The position numbers and the translations under genes are program-made. This document shows positions 27,501 through 36,600 of a stretch of DNA of 64,000 nt, piece after piece; position 1 is the first letter of the stretch; every line of letters begins with the position of its first letter. The stretch is from Apteryx mantelli. Lineage: Eukaryota; Chordata; Aves; Apterygiformes; Apterygidae. The notes beneath the pieces are model-generated. The model saw nothing but the letters and a program-made list of their open reading frames with translations. It was not told the DNA's origin and made no database searches. The stretch spans positions 20,790,001-20,854,000 of the forward strand of contig NC_089981.1 of the NCBI RefSeq assembly GCF_036417845.1, written 5' to 3'.

Positions 27501-29998
27501 CATGTGAATACTACTGTAGAAGAGATGTACTCTGTTTTCAGCTCTCCCTTTGTGTTCTCTAGCCTGGTATTGAAGGCAAGGGTAAGTTTAGCAAGCAAGT
27601 TCACCAGCTTTACAATAGTTAAAAGATCCTCGTGTAGTCTGACTTTGTTCCCAATCCATCGCTTGGGTGATACAGAACTGAGCTGCAGTCCCAGCCACTA
27701 GACCTGGGATTTGACTAAAGGCTCAGTAACACATGTTTTGGCATGTGCATCTAGTACAGTATGTTCCCCTTTAATCTTGTGCAAGCAGGCCCTTTGATGC
27801 CTCTCAAATGGCCCAAATTATGAAGCTCCCTGGAAGCTCAGTTACACCTTGGAAGGTTGAGCAGTGTGTTTACTGTGCCTATAAAAAATGGAGGCATCAC
27901 ACTTTTTAATCAACATCATGGACAATTGTTCTATATTAGAGAACAAACGGTGGGCAGTTTCACTGTGGTTTTTAGTTCTCTGCATATAGTCGAAGGAGAC
28001 AGGTACCAGGTTCCCTGACTCACAGTCCATCATTACACCATGGAGCATTCTGCCTTGTGATGTGATAATCACCGTGGGCTGTGTTTCATCTCGGAAAATA
28101 GCCTGAAAGGTTGGGTCTCTGCAGCAGGTAAATCTTGGGGGAGTTCTTCCAGGGCAGAAGAAGAGAAGACTTAGGTCTGTAGTGACATACAGGTCAGAAC
28201 GGAGACTGAGCTCTGAAGCCCAAATGAAAACTTGATGGGGAGAACTGTAAAGGATAGGGACATTTCTGGGTTATATACAGAGAGTCAGAGTCTAAGAAAG
28301 TCTATGGGAGTTTGCATCTTGGTGTCTTGTCTTCCACTGAGCTAAAAAATAAGCATGTTGATATTTCTTACATCAATTATATTTGTATTTTCATTCACAT
28401 TTTTTAATCTCATTTTTGTTATGATCAAAACATTGTTACAGATTGGTATGATTAAGCATTAATAAATCTGTGGGTTGATGAACCACAAATGTGATATATA
28501 TTACATAAATATTTTTCTTTGCAGACATGAGCATATTATACACATATTTCTATATACTCTGCTATTGGCCTTATTCTGTATAACCAGCTATTCACAGACT
28601 CTAAATTCAAAGAGCATAACTGTTTCATCACTAAAGAGTCTCCTAATTTTGCATGTAGATTTTTTGACCTAGTGTTATGTGGCTAACACATCTTAATTCT
28701 TCTAGGTTGTCTGGAGAGCTTGTAAATTCTGCAGTATTCCTTCAAGAAGAGAGTACAGTCCTTTGCATCAATTCTTCTAGAATAATAGTAAGTAGATTGC
28801 CATTTTAAGACAATTTTTTTTGAGAATCAGTAAAATTTTCAACTGAAAATCATTTAATTTTTAACTTAAAAATTCTGAATACCTTATCCAATTTTATATT
28901 CAAATTTCCTTTTGATAGGAACTAGATAAGGAACTTCAGGTTGAGAACAAACTTTTGCTAAAGAGCAGTGCCTAAAATGAGGGAGAGGCAAATCTATGAT
29001 TTTTAAGGTCTCATCCAGACAGGTTCAATGGGTTTATTCATAATTGTGGACATGCAGCAGTACCTCACAGAAGTAGTGAGGAATTCTTTTCACAGTTTCA
29101 TAGCTCTTAACATAAAGATCATACTGCCAGCCCCTTTACAGAAGTATGCCCACAAATGGCAATGTGCTGCATTGTGAGCTGTACTGTTAGATAACAAATG
29201 CTATCTTCCTTTCATGTGGTTTCCAATTGACAAAATATTATTTTTATACCAGTATTTGAGGAAATAGTTCTTTTTTGCTACATAACTACGTACCAGAAGT
29301 AAACTAGCTACATTTAAGAAATGTATTAATGTTACTCTTCTATTTATCGAGTAAGTATGTGCATGGAAGAAATGAATAATGTTTCCTTTATTTATGAACT
29401 TTTATTTAATATTAGATATGTCTGCATTGTGCTGGCTGGATTTAAAATAGACTGTAGGATCTCTTGGGCTGGGACTTCATCCTCTGTTAATGGAGGGATG
29501 AACATATAATAGTACTTAAGTAACTACTGCTTTCCTTGGTTGGAGTGGGAAACTGACTGCTCTTTGACAAGCAGAGGATGATCTTCATCCTTTCTCACTT
29601 CAGATATCTGCAGCAGTTTGGTTTCTTATCATCAGGAGAAAAACAAACAAACAGGTGTTTCTAGAGCTCACTACATCTTATCCTAAAGTAGATGCCTAAA
29701 TAGATCCTAAAAGTGCCAGCTTCTCTTCATTGGTCATAACAGGGGGCTTGAGACATATACTGTAGAGCCCCAGCTTTGGATAGACAAGTCTATACCAGGT
29801 ATTTCTAGAGAGCCTAGCAGAAAGCTAAACTGCATCCTTTTAATTGCCATTCACTCCTGAACATGAAAAATGGGAACAATACACTTACTTGACTTTAACT
29901 GGTTTCCCAATCTTTTAATGAAAAACTTGCTAAAAAAAAAAACAAAACCACCACCACACACACAAACAACCTAGAAAATATCATGGGACTTAACTCAT

Positions 29999-30045
<47 letters not shown>

Positions 30046-32916
30046 TTTTTTTAAAGTGTTGAAGAACCATATGACAAAACCAATGCCATATAGTTTTGAT
30101 GTCAGGCTTCAGGTCTAGAATAGAATACTTGCCAGTTGCCATAGCTTTCCCTACTGATAGAATCCTTTATGATCTCTCTTCCCCTTCTTCAGCAAAGAAG
30201 GGGAACTCACTTGAGTGTCTGGGATGAAATTTGAAATACTTTTTTGAACATAAGTAGATGGGTTCATTCAAACTAATATGCTTGTTACTTTAAAAGTAAC
30301 ATAATTATGGTACTTTTCCCTGGGCACCAAGGTGTTTTAAATGTTGACCATGTATAAAAAGCACACTTCTTGGCTGAATGGGCCTAATTTCATTTTTCTT
30401 CCTTACTTGTGTTCAGTAAGATTTTTGTTCCCATGTGCAGGCATAACCTTGTGTTGAGGCAGCTGAATAACTCAAGGACAGTAAATAAATTACTACATAT
30501 AACAAATTAACTCTACGGGCTTTCAGAATTTCATTACCTGCTTTTATATCCTCATCAGGCTGTATTTCACGTTTACCAGTGAAACCATGTTTGTCATTAA
30601 ATGACCTGTGGTTATCTACTGCATCTGACAAAAAAAAATTAGAGATCAGAGTAGTTAGATGATTTAACAAAGTTCTGCCACATGGCTTGCTTTTCACAGA
30701 CTTCAAAGAAAAGAATACGATGGGCGCTTTTAATGGAGCGATGCTTATGTACAAAATGACAAGCATTTTCTTTAATGAAAATGTCACTAAATAAAGTAAC
30801 ATTTCTTCCAAAATTGGGCTTATGATTTGTATCAGTCACGGACCCAGTCCTGTGCTACATACTAGTCAAAACTCTTACTGAATGCGATGGGAGTTGTACA
30901 GGAAATGCAAGTTTGTACATTCATGCGTAATTTTGCAGGTTGTTTTCGCTACTCTTTGCCCGCTTTTTAGAAAACGTTGCCAATGAGTTCGCTTAAAAGT
31001 AAACTGCCGCTAGTTTACATAAATAACCTTCAAAAACTATCTTACATTCCCCTGGTGCCTCTTCTCTCCCCCTTGCAATGGGCATTTCCTTTATCAGCAA
31101 AAGCTGATCAATACGACCTGCAACAAAGGATGATGCCTATTACGCAGTCTTAGATAAATGGTACTTGGCCAGTACATTTCCCCAGTCAGTTCTGCTTTGG
31201 GGCAAATATACTTACAGACATTTACAGAACCAGGGAACACATTTAAGATGCATTAACTGGTTTTCAAGCATCCTTAAGGGTAGTTAAAAAGAATGAAAAC
31301 AGGCATATTAATGGTTTTTATATGGAGAGTCACAGTAAGTATCTGTAAGAGTTGTCACGTATCATTGAGATTGAAAATATGCAAACACTGGTAATGAGTA
31401 TTATTAAGTTAGCAAGAAATAACAATAAAGGAGAGATTTGAGACAGCTAAGCGCTGCATTTCCAATGTTCTTTTATGATCTGTATTTGGGGATCTCAGCC
31501 TTAGTAAACCAATGTTTGCCCTGATATTTTAAAACACAGTGTGCATTAGATACTTTCCCATAGCGAATTGTTAATATTTATGATCTTTGATTTTGCATTT
31601 TTTAAATTTGTTTTGCTTTTATTAAAAGTAGTATAATAAAGCCAGGTGCAAAATAGTCTAATAAAGCCAGGTAGCAAAGGCATTTTCAAATATATTTAAT
31701 GTTAAATCTGAAATACTTTCAATAGTGTCAGAGTTTCACATTCTGTCATTCTTCCTATTAACATCTAAAATGCCCTAAAAGTTTGCAGCACTTCCGCAGG
31801 GAAGATATTCTCCGATTCTCATCCAATTTCTGATGGAGACAAAAGGTACAAATTTGGGGTAGTTACACATTCGCTAGGCAAAAATTACAGTGCAGTAGTG
31901 CAAAGACTGGCCAGATGCACCTGGCTCACAGCACAGCTCTGCTTTAGAAGAGACAAGTTACTGTCTGAAATGACTTGATCCTGTGCAAGACCTATAATAA
32001 ATATCTAAACAAATATTCTCCCAAATGACTCTCCTCTGTCTTACAGATTTAGACAAAATACCTAGTCAGACAGAGTGGGTAGCACACTTTAGCAAACAGG
32101 GTTTTGCAAGAAAAAAAAGCCTTTGAGTTTTGAAATAACACCCCAAAATGGAGTGCTTGACTTACGTGGTCCAAGTAGGTAACCGGCACTATTCAAAGTC
32201 CAGCCTCTTTTTTCTTTTGCCTTAAAGAAAGAAAGAAAGAAACGCAAGTAGACAGTTGGATGAGCGCCACGCTGCCTGCTGAAGGTAAGGAAGCAAGCAG
32301 CACCCAAATGGGGGCTTCTGGGGGCAGCAGTTGTCTCCTGAAGGCTTAGAGTAGAGGGGGTTTTGCAAAAGCGAAAGGCAACGCAGCAGACCGCATCGGG
32401 GGACTTTTGCCCCCTCCCCACCTCGCTGGTAGTTTTGCTGCTGCCGTCCGTGTAGTGGCTGTCACTCTCTACAGATGAGCCTGCGAATTGTACTTTGGAA
32501 GTAGTGATTTCACTTTCTGCTCGGAGTGTGTGGCACTTCCCGATAATCATCTCAGCAAACAGCAGTATTTGCTCTTAAATACCCGTTTGCACTTGCACGG
32601 CAGCCTTTGCTCCCTTAGGTAGAGGTCCAGATACTCACCGCCGCTCCGAGTGGGATGAGGACATCCATTGGGTTCTACGCGGCAGACCAGACCCTTTCTT
32701 TCCCTCCCCCCCCCACACGAGAACTAGTATTCAAGAGTCTAATATTCGTAATTCATTAATATTCTAATATTCTTAATTAAAAGCCCGTTTATTGCGGAAA
32801 GCGCCCCCCCCCCCGCCAGTGAAGTTAGCACTTACCGATAGAACCAGCCCAAATGTTTCCGACAGGGCGGCGCAAAGGATTAAGGAGAGGAACAGGAAAC
32901 TTGTGCCCCTCTGCAT
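24546..32916 (-). CDS. GAL: Preprogalanin (galanin and GMAP precursor), five coding exons
   Basis: This encodes the precursor of galanin, a secreted amidated neuropeptide that acts on the G-protein-coupled receptors GALR1-3. Coding exons, in order: 32916-32836, 32220-32166, 30624-30538, 27216-27139, 24598-24546 (81+55+87+78+53 = 354 nt; 117 residues plus TGA). All introns are GT-AG and the phases agree (0,1,1,1). Residues 1-19 or so are a signal peptide with a hydrophobic core FLFLSLILCAAL. AKEKR ends at residue 32 (proprotein convertase site). Galanin is residues 33-61, from GWTLNSAGYLLGP through HAVDNHRS to KHGFT. GKR at 62-64 supplies the amide glycine and the second cleavage site. GMAP is residues 65-117 and ends PSPEETNQS. 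The human precursor is slightly longer (123). The first 14 residues of galanin, which bind the receptor, are intact. Introns 2-5 are about 0.6, 1.5, 3.3 and 2.5 kb. The identity is clear from the peptide; the joins are my reading and have no transcript support here. Confidence 0.97.
25149..25207 (+). repeat. Left arm of a 59-bp inverted repeat in GAL intron 5
   Basis: This arm runs from 'aatcagtgtatttaatg' to 'aaacatctctactac'. It is the reverse complement of 26394-26452 with a single difference (25202 T against C in the reverse complement of the right arm). In GAL sense orientation it contains ATTAAA, a common poly(A) signal variant, shortly before its end. Its flank shows no A-run. Confidence 0.95.
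26394..26452 (-). repeat. Right arm of the 59-bp inverted repeat, followed by A16
   Basis: On the plus strand this arm ends 'aaatacactgattt', and 16 adenines follow at 26454-26469. The other arm has no such tail. The pair would form a nearly perfect 59-bp stem with a loop of about 1.19 kb in the galanin pre-mRNA. The A-tail suggests that this copy came from a polyadenylated RNA. Confidence 0.95.
27139..27216 (-). CDS. GAL: GAL coding exon 5 (GMAP core)
   Basis: The acceptor is '..gttttctag' on the minus strand and the donor is AAAG/gttagtga. The exon is 78 nt, phase 1 at both ends, and reads G-NLGRPLADENIVRTV then IEFLTYLHLK-(E). The block 'ENIVRT.IEFL.YLHLKE' is the most conserved part of GMAP in vertebrates and settles the exon. 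As a symmetrical exon it could be skipped without a frameshift. Confidence 0.96.
30006..30046. repeat. (TA)n microsatellite in GAL intron 4
   Basis: An alternating TA tract of about 40 bp is followed by 'gtatatatttttttt'. It lies in the 3.3-kb intron between the exon for the galanin C-terminal half and the GMAP core exon. It is likely polymorphic in length and has no visible role. Confidence 0.95.
30538..30624 (-). CDS. GAL: GAL coding exon 4 (galanin C-terminal half, amidation site)
   Basis: The acceptor is a T-rich tract ending 'tttttttgtcag' on the minus strand and the donor is GCAG/gtaatg. The exon is 87 nt. Its first two bases complete His-14 of galanin. It then reads AVDNHRSFNDKHGFT, GKR, EIQPDEDIKA and the first base of Gly. 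The sequence A-V-D-N-H-R-S-F-N-D-K-H-G-F-T is, from memory, that of the avian peptide. The exon supplies the glycine amide donor and the Lys-Arg cleavage pair. Confidence 0.98.
32166..32220 (-). CDS. GAL: GAL coding exon 3 (receptor-binding N-terminus of galanin)
   Basis: The exon is 55 nt. Its acceptor is '..tttctttctttaag' and its donor GGACCAC/gtaagt, both on the minus strand. It reads AKEKR followed by GWTLNSAGYLLGP and the first base of His. Trp-2 and Tyr-9, the residues known to matter for receptor binding, are present. The split of galanin inside His-14 is as in mammals. The polypyrimidine tract is built from a TTTC microsatellite. Confidence 0.98.
32223..32244. repeat. (GAAA)n / (TTTC)n microsatellite at the exon 3 acceptor
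   Basis: The plus-strand run of about five GAAA units reads as TTTC units on the GAL sense strand. It directly abuts the AAG of the exon 3 acceptor, so it is the polypyrimidine tract. It starts within 3 bp of the exon boundary. Confidence 0.9.
32738..32780. promoter_or_regulatory. AT-rich homeodomain-type motif cluster in GAL intron 2
   Basis: A 43-bp AT island sits between two poly-C tracts (32706-32714 and 32804-32814) inside otherwise GC-rich DNA. It holds 'tctaatattc' twice plus 'gtaattcattaat' and 'cttaattaa', so several TAAT/ATTA cores. Such clusters are typical homeodomain or POU targets. Regulatory function is inferred from composition and position only. Confidence 0.35.
32836..32916 (-). 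CDS. GAL: GAL coding exon 2 (start codon and signal peptide)
   Basis: The acceptor 'gcgtctcttttcag' on the minus strand is followed immediately by ATG, so the exon has no untranslated bases. The 27 codons read MQRGTSFLFLSL, ILCAALSETFGLVLS and stop in phase 0 at TCG/gtaagtgc. The n-, h- and c-regions of a signal peptide are clear; by the -3/-1 rule cleavage is likely after Ser-19 (A-L-S). It joins in phase to AKEKRGW of exon 3, as in other vertebrate galanins. Confidence 0.95.
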
Positions 32917-32995
32917 CTGAAAAGAGACGCTACAGTGAGGCCGGATGCCGCCGGCGAGGGGCGCGGCGGCGGGGGCGAGCCCGGCCCGCAGGTAC

Positions 32996-33137
32996 CTTGA
33001 GCCGGGGCGCGGCGGCCGGTCCTCGCCCGGCGGCGGCTGCTGGCGGGCGGGCTGGCGGGGGGCGGTGCTGCGGCTGGCTGCTCCCGCGGGCCCTCAGCGC
33101 ATGGCCGCGGGTGCGGAGCGGGAGCGGAGCAGCGCTG
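32996..33137 (-). other. GAL: GAL exon 1, 5' untranslated (predicted)
   Basis: The donor on the minus strand is CTCAAG/gtacctgc at 32996/32995. The intron to exon 2 is only 79 nt and has a branch-like 'cctcact' about 20 nt before its AG. The 5' end is placed about 30 nt below the TATA-like box and is approximate. The exon is over 75% GC by eye. The known vertebrate gene also starts with a non-coding exon. GGTACC is palindromic, so the same site looks donor-like on the other strand, but only the minus reading leads to coding exons. Confidence 0.6.
33094..33102 (-). other. Two-codon upstream ORF in the GAL 5' UTR
   Basis: The minus strand reads ATG-CGC-TGA at 33102-33094 in predicted exon 1, about 100 nt of mature mRNA before the galanin ATG. 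A G at -3 gives it a fair start context. It is a true upstream ORF only if transcription starts above 33102, as the TATA-like box predicts. Confidence 0.5.
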
Positions 33138-33161
33138 CGCGCCCGCCCCGCCGCCCCTGCG

Positions 33162-33169
33162 CTCTTTAT
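33162..33169 (-). promoter_or_regulatory. TATA-like box of GAL
   Basis: The minus strand reads 'gcgcataaagagcgc' here, the only AT-rich word in a long GC-rich stretch. CATAAAGA is a fair TATA match and would place the start site near 33135-33140, consistent with an exon 1 of about 140 nt. Confidence 0.55.
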
Positions 33170-33287
33170 GCGCTGCCGCCCGCCCGCCCGCCCGCGGGGG
33201 AGCCGAGAGCCGCCCACCTCCCCCCCCCACCCCCACCCGGGTCATTTCCCCTCGCCGCCTCGCTGCATTAGGAAGGGCAGAAATTAC

Positions 33288-33366
33288 AGCAATTCAATTA
33301 GAGGCATTTGGAAGCGCGGCGCAGGCTGCCGGGAGATAACAGCCCGCGCCATTACCTCTCATTAGG
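33288..33366. promoter_or_regulatory. Upstream ATTA-rich motifs in the GAL promoter island
   Basis: About 120-200 bp upstream of the TATA-like box two AT-rich words interrupt the CpG island: 'cagcaattcaattagaggc' (TAATTG on the GAL strand) and 'acctctcattaggg'. Both contain homeodomain-type ATTA cores. Binding is inferred. Confidence 0.3.
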
Positions 33367-33600
33367 GCGGCGTTGGGCCGGCTGCTCCGCGGCGAGAGGA
33401 GCCCCGCGCCGGGCAGCCTGGCCCCCCGCCTGGCGTCCGCTGCGGCCCGAGGAGGGCTGGGCTCCGCCGGCGGGCAAGGAGGCGAAAACTGCACGCGGCT
33501 CCCTGTAGCCTGTTGCTTTCAGGCGCAGAAGCGGAGCGAGACAGGAACGTCTCCCTGTGATGCTGGCTAAGGAGAAGCACAGTGTCTGGGCATAGCGTCC

Positions 33601-36600
33601 GGGAGCAGAGAGGGCATCCCCCTCCCCTGCGGGCCAGGAACCGGTGCTCCCTTAAAATCCCTTCGACTCCTGCCCTCCGCTCTAGTATCGGAGCAAAACG
33701 AGCTGAGGAAAAACTTGTTAGCCTACTCCCTTGCTGCTTCAAAGCATGAAGAGATGAGGGAGCTCTTTAGCAACCTGCTTGGTTCGTTGTTTGTTGCCCA
33801 GGCTGCAAGCCAGCAATGTTTTGTATCTGAGATAAAACTTCTTTTTTCTTAAGCTTTTGTGTAAAAGGGTAGAGATTTAGCTCTCCCCGCTGACTAAAGT
33901 AGCCCCCAGCATGTTAATTTGCGCCAGTGAAGTTTCACCGGCTTTGCTTATCTTAGTTGTGGTTACAGCAAGCTAGGGATGTGCAAAACAATTAACAAGG
34001 CAGCGATTCCGACGTTAGTTTCCCTTTTTCCCCTGCCAAATTATATTTTCTCTGCAGCAGATGAGTTTATTCGCTGCAGGTCCCCCAAATCCCTTTGTCA
34101 GTATGAAACGCGTAACAGATGTTACACAGAGTAAGCCAGGCTTCCAGTTCCTTTTTCTGAAACTGCTCCAGCTTCCCTGCACACTTTTACAGGGGGTGCG
34201 TGTTTGAAACTGAGCGTGGAGCAAAGGCAGCCACTGAGCAATGCAATACTCTTTACCTTTTGCAGGTTTAAAAGCAGGTAATGGTTTTACTTGAATGTAG
34301 CACAATGTTCATAATCCAGGCGAGAAACGCAAGCTGTGTCTTGTGGTTGTTTCCTACCTGCCATTTTGTTCTTTTTGTGTCAGGAACAGTAAGGTTTAAA
34401 TAGTCTCCATGTCATTAGAGCTCTGATATAAAACTACTTGAATAAAGTTTATTTAATACAATCCTTAAAAGCTAAGGTACATAAATAAGAAGCATAAACT
34501 TGCAGATTTTGTCTGATACTTCATATCGTTTACTGAGGGTGTTTTGTCAGCCATGACCTGATCCATAAAATTCAGACTAGATATATCTGGAAAATAAAAA
34601 GATCATTTTTGCAAAGTGTCATTTTTTTGATGCGCTTCTTGCTGAAATTTCCTAGCATTCAGCTGTTAACTTCCAAAAAGTCATTTAAAAAACTTGAAGC
34701 TTCTCTGTGACAAAAAATATTTTCTTTGTGTTATTTGAATAAAATCACAAGAATTCTGTCAAGAGGTGTCAAAACCTGGATTCAAGAAGCATTATAAAAA
34801 TGTGTTCATTCTGCTAGCTTTGGCTGCAGTTTGTTCTTCAATTTCCCATCAAAGGTATTTGAAACAATGTATTTAACCTGTAATTTTTATTCCAGTTTCC
34901 CAACGTAATTCTTGCATCTTCTTGTCAAATTACAGAGTAGAATAATCTCTTCATCTTCATTGGAGTCAGATGCAAAAGAAAGCCACTTTGTATACTCAAA
35001 GGCTTAATCTATCACTTGCCCATCATACTTTTTGTCTAAATCTATCTTTAGGTTAGTGTCAATTAAATAATTTTATCAGTGATTCCTACAATTGATGTTC
35101 TCATTCCCTCGATTTGCCTTGTCAAGAATGCTATTAGTCTTTTTTATTCCTTAGGAATTCTAACCCTCACTGCTCAGACAGAAGAATTAGAATTTAGTCT
35201 GAAACCTATTGTAGCTTGAAAAATGGCCATCTATTTGACTATGTGGTTCATTTTCTTATTGAGGTGACTCTTCAACAAGCTAGTTCCTCCCTTGATTTAT
35301 TTGTTGATTGTTCGGTTGGAAAGGCTTAATGCAGTTTGCACAAGCTCTTAGGTTATGCCTGGTCCTCAACCAGAAGTTCACCAGCAGACAAACTCACAAG
35401 GAACCTCATGTAAAATCTACTGAAGTCAATAGTACAGTAAGCACAGATGATGAAACTGTCTCTGATGTCTTTAAATCGATACATGAGAGACTGGATCACT
35501 GTTGTCTGTCTGACACAAGAACACGTACTCTGTTCTATGATTGTAACTGCATTTCATAATAATTAAATGAAAACACAGGGGAAAAAACTGTTTTTCAGCC
35601 AGAGTAAAACCTTCAAATAAATGTTTGAGGAAATGATGGTATGGATTAAACAAACAAGAGTATTGAAATATTGGGCTCTGGCAAAAAAATGTTAATTGCA
35701 TTTTGTCACTGGTGATTTCATTCTGAGGACCCATAAGTGGTAAATCCGAAGGTCTCTACTATATATTTAATGGAAAAAATTTCTCCGATGCACAGGTGAT
35801 GAAGTAAGAGGACCTATTTTATTTTTAATTAACATAAACCATTAGGAATGGTTACTTTGTACGATGTTCAGGCAAAACACTGAATAAAAGTGTATTTTGC
35901 AGTATGTTTTGAAAGAGTCTGGAGACGCAGTGGCTCACTTCACCACAGAGCTTATTGAAAGATAACAAAGCAGGAAAAAGGGTCTTTGCTATTTCTGTGT
36001 GAAAGTTATATAGCAGGGTGTGTGTCTAGCAATGGATTAATGAATGTTAAAATCAAATATTAGAAGTACTGCATTCACTGAGTGATGTCCATTCTCATGA
36101 AAAATGAGTGAGGTTTTTTCTTCCTCCCAGGTAACATCAGGTGCAAACATACAATTTAAGACCATGTTCATGTATGTACACAAAATCTCTAATATTATGT
36201 AGGTAATGGGAACAAAGTCCAGGCTTGGAAGAAAAGTTTCTAGAAAAAATTGTCTCCCATATGCAGGAGTAATTCCAGTGATGCACTGGCATTATGGAAA
36301 GTAGTGCTTTACTATGGGGAGGTCATCATCCAGCTAACTAGAACGGATTCTTTCTAGAGTTTGAATCTGATTCAAAATTTGTCAAGGGATCACTGACGTG
36401 CTGTGCCATCAGCAGCTTGTGTTACTGGTTTTGTGCACTCTGAAACAATTGTAGGTTTTTAAGATCAGTGTTTTAACGCTGAACCCTGAGATTTACCGTA
36501 AGTGAGCATGGAGATCGCAAGTGCGAGGTTTTCTGTAGCTAAGTGTAATTCTGAGTGGGGAAGGCACAAATTTCTTTCAAACAGAATACAGAAACTGGCA

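Larger units (their letters stand above)
32900..33600. promoter_or_regulatory. CpG island over the GAL promoter
   Basis: GC content and CpG density rise sharply here against an AT-rich background, with many 'gcgcggcg', 'ccgcccgc' and similar runs. The island covers exon 1, exon 2 and several hundred bases upstream. The overlapping open frames on both strands are products of high GC and are not called as genes. Confidence 0.9.

Noticed and set aside
30413..30811. A 132-codon open frame on the minus strand containing the end of galanin
   Set aside because: Only 30624-30538 is exon, with clear splice sites at both ends; the flanking codons are intron.
32089..32550. A 153-codon open frame on the minus strand containing the start of galanin
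   Set aside because: Only 32220-32166 is exon. The rest reads through the microsatellite acceptor and past a consensus donor; the true frame is entered by splicing.
32853..33742. Several overlapping open frames of 65-170 codons on both strands in the CpG island
   Set aside because: High GC lowers stop-codon frequency. The translations are Arg/Ala/Pro/Gly-rich with no domain, and they overlap the GAL promoter and exon 1.
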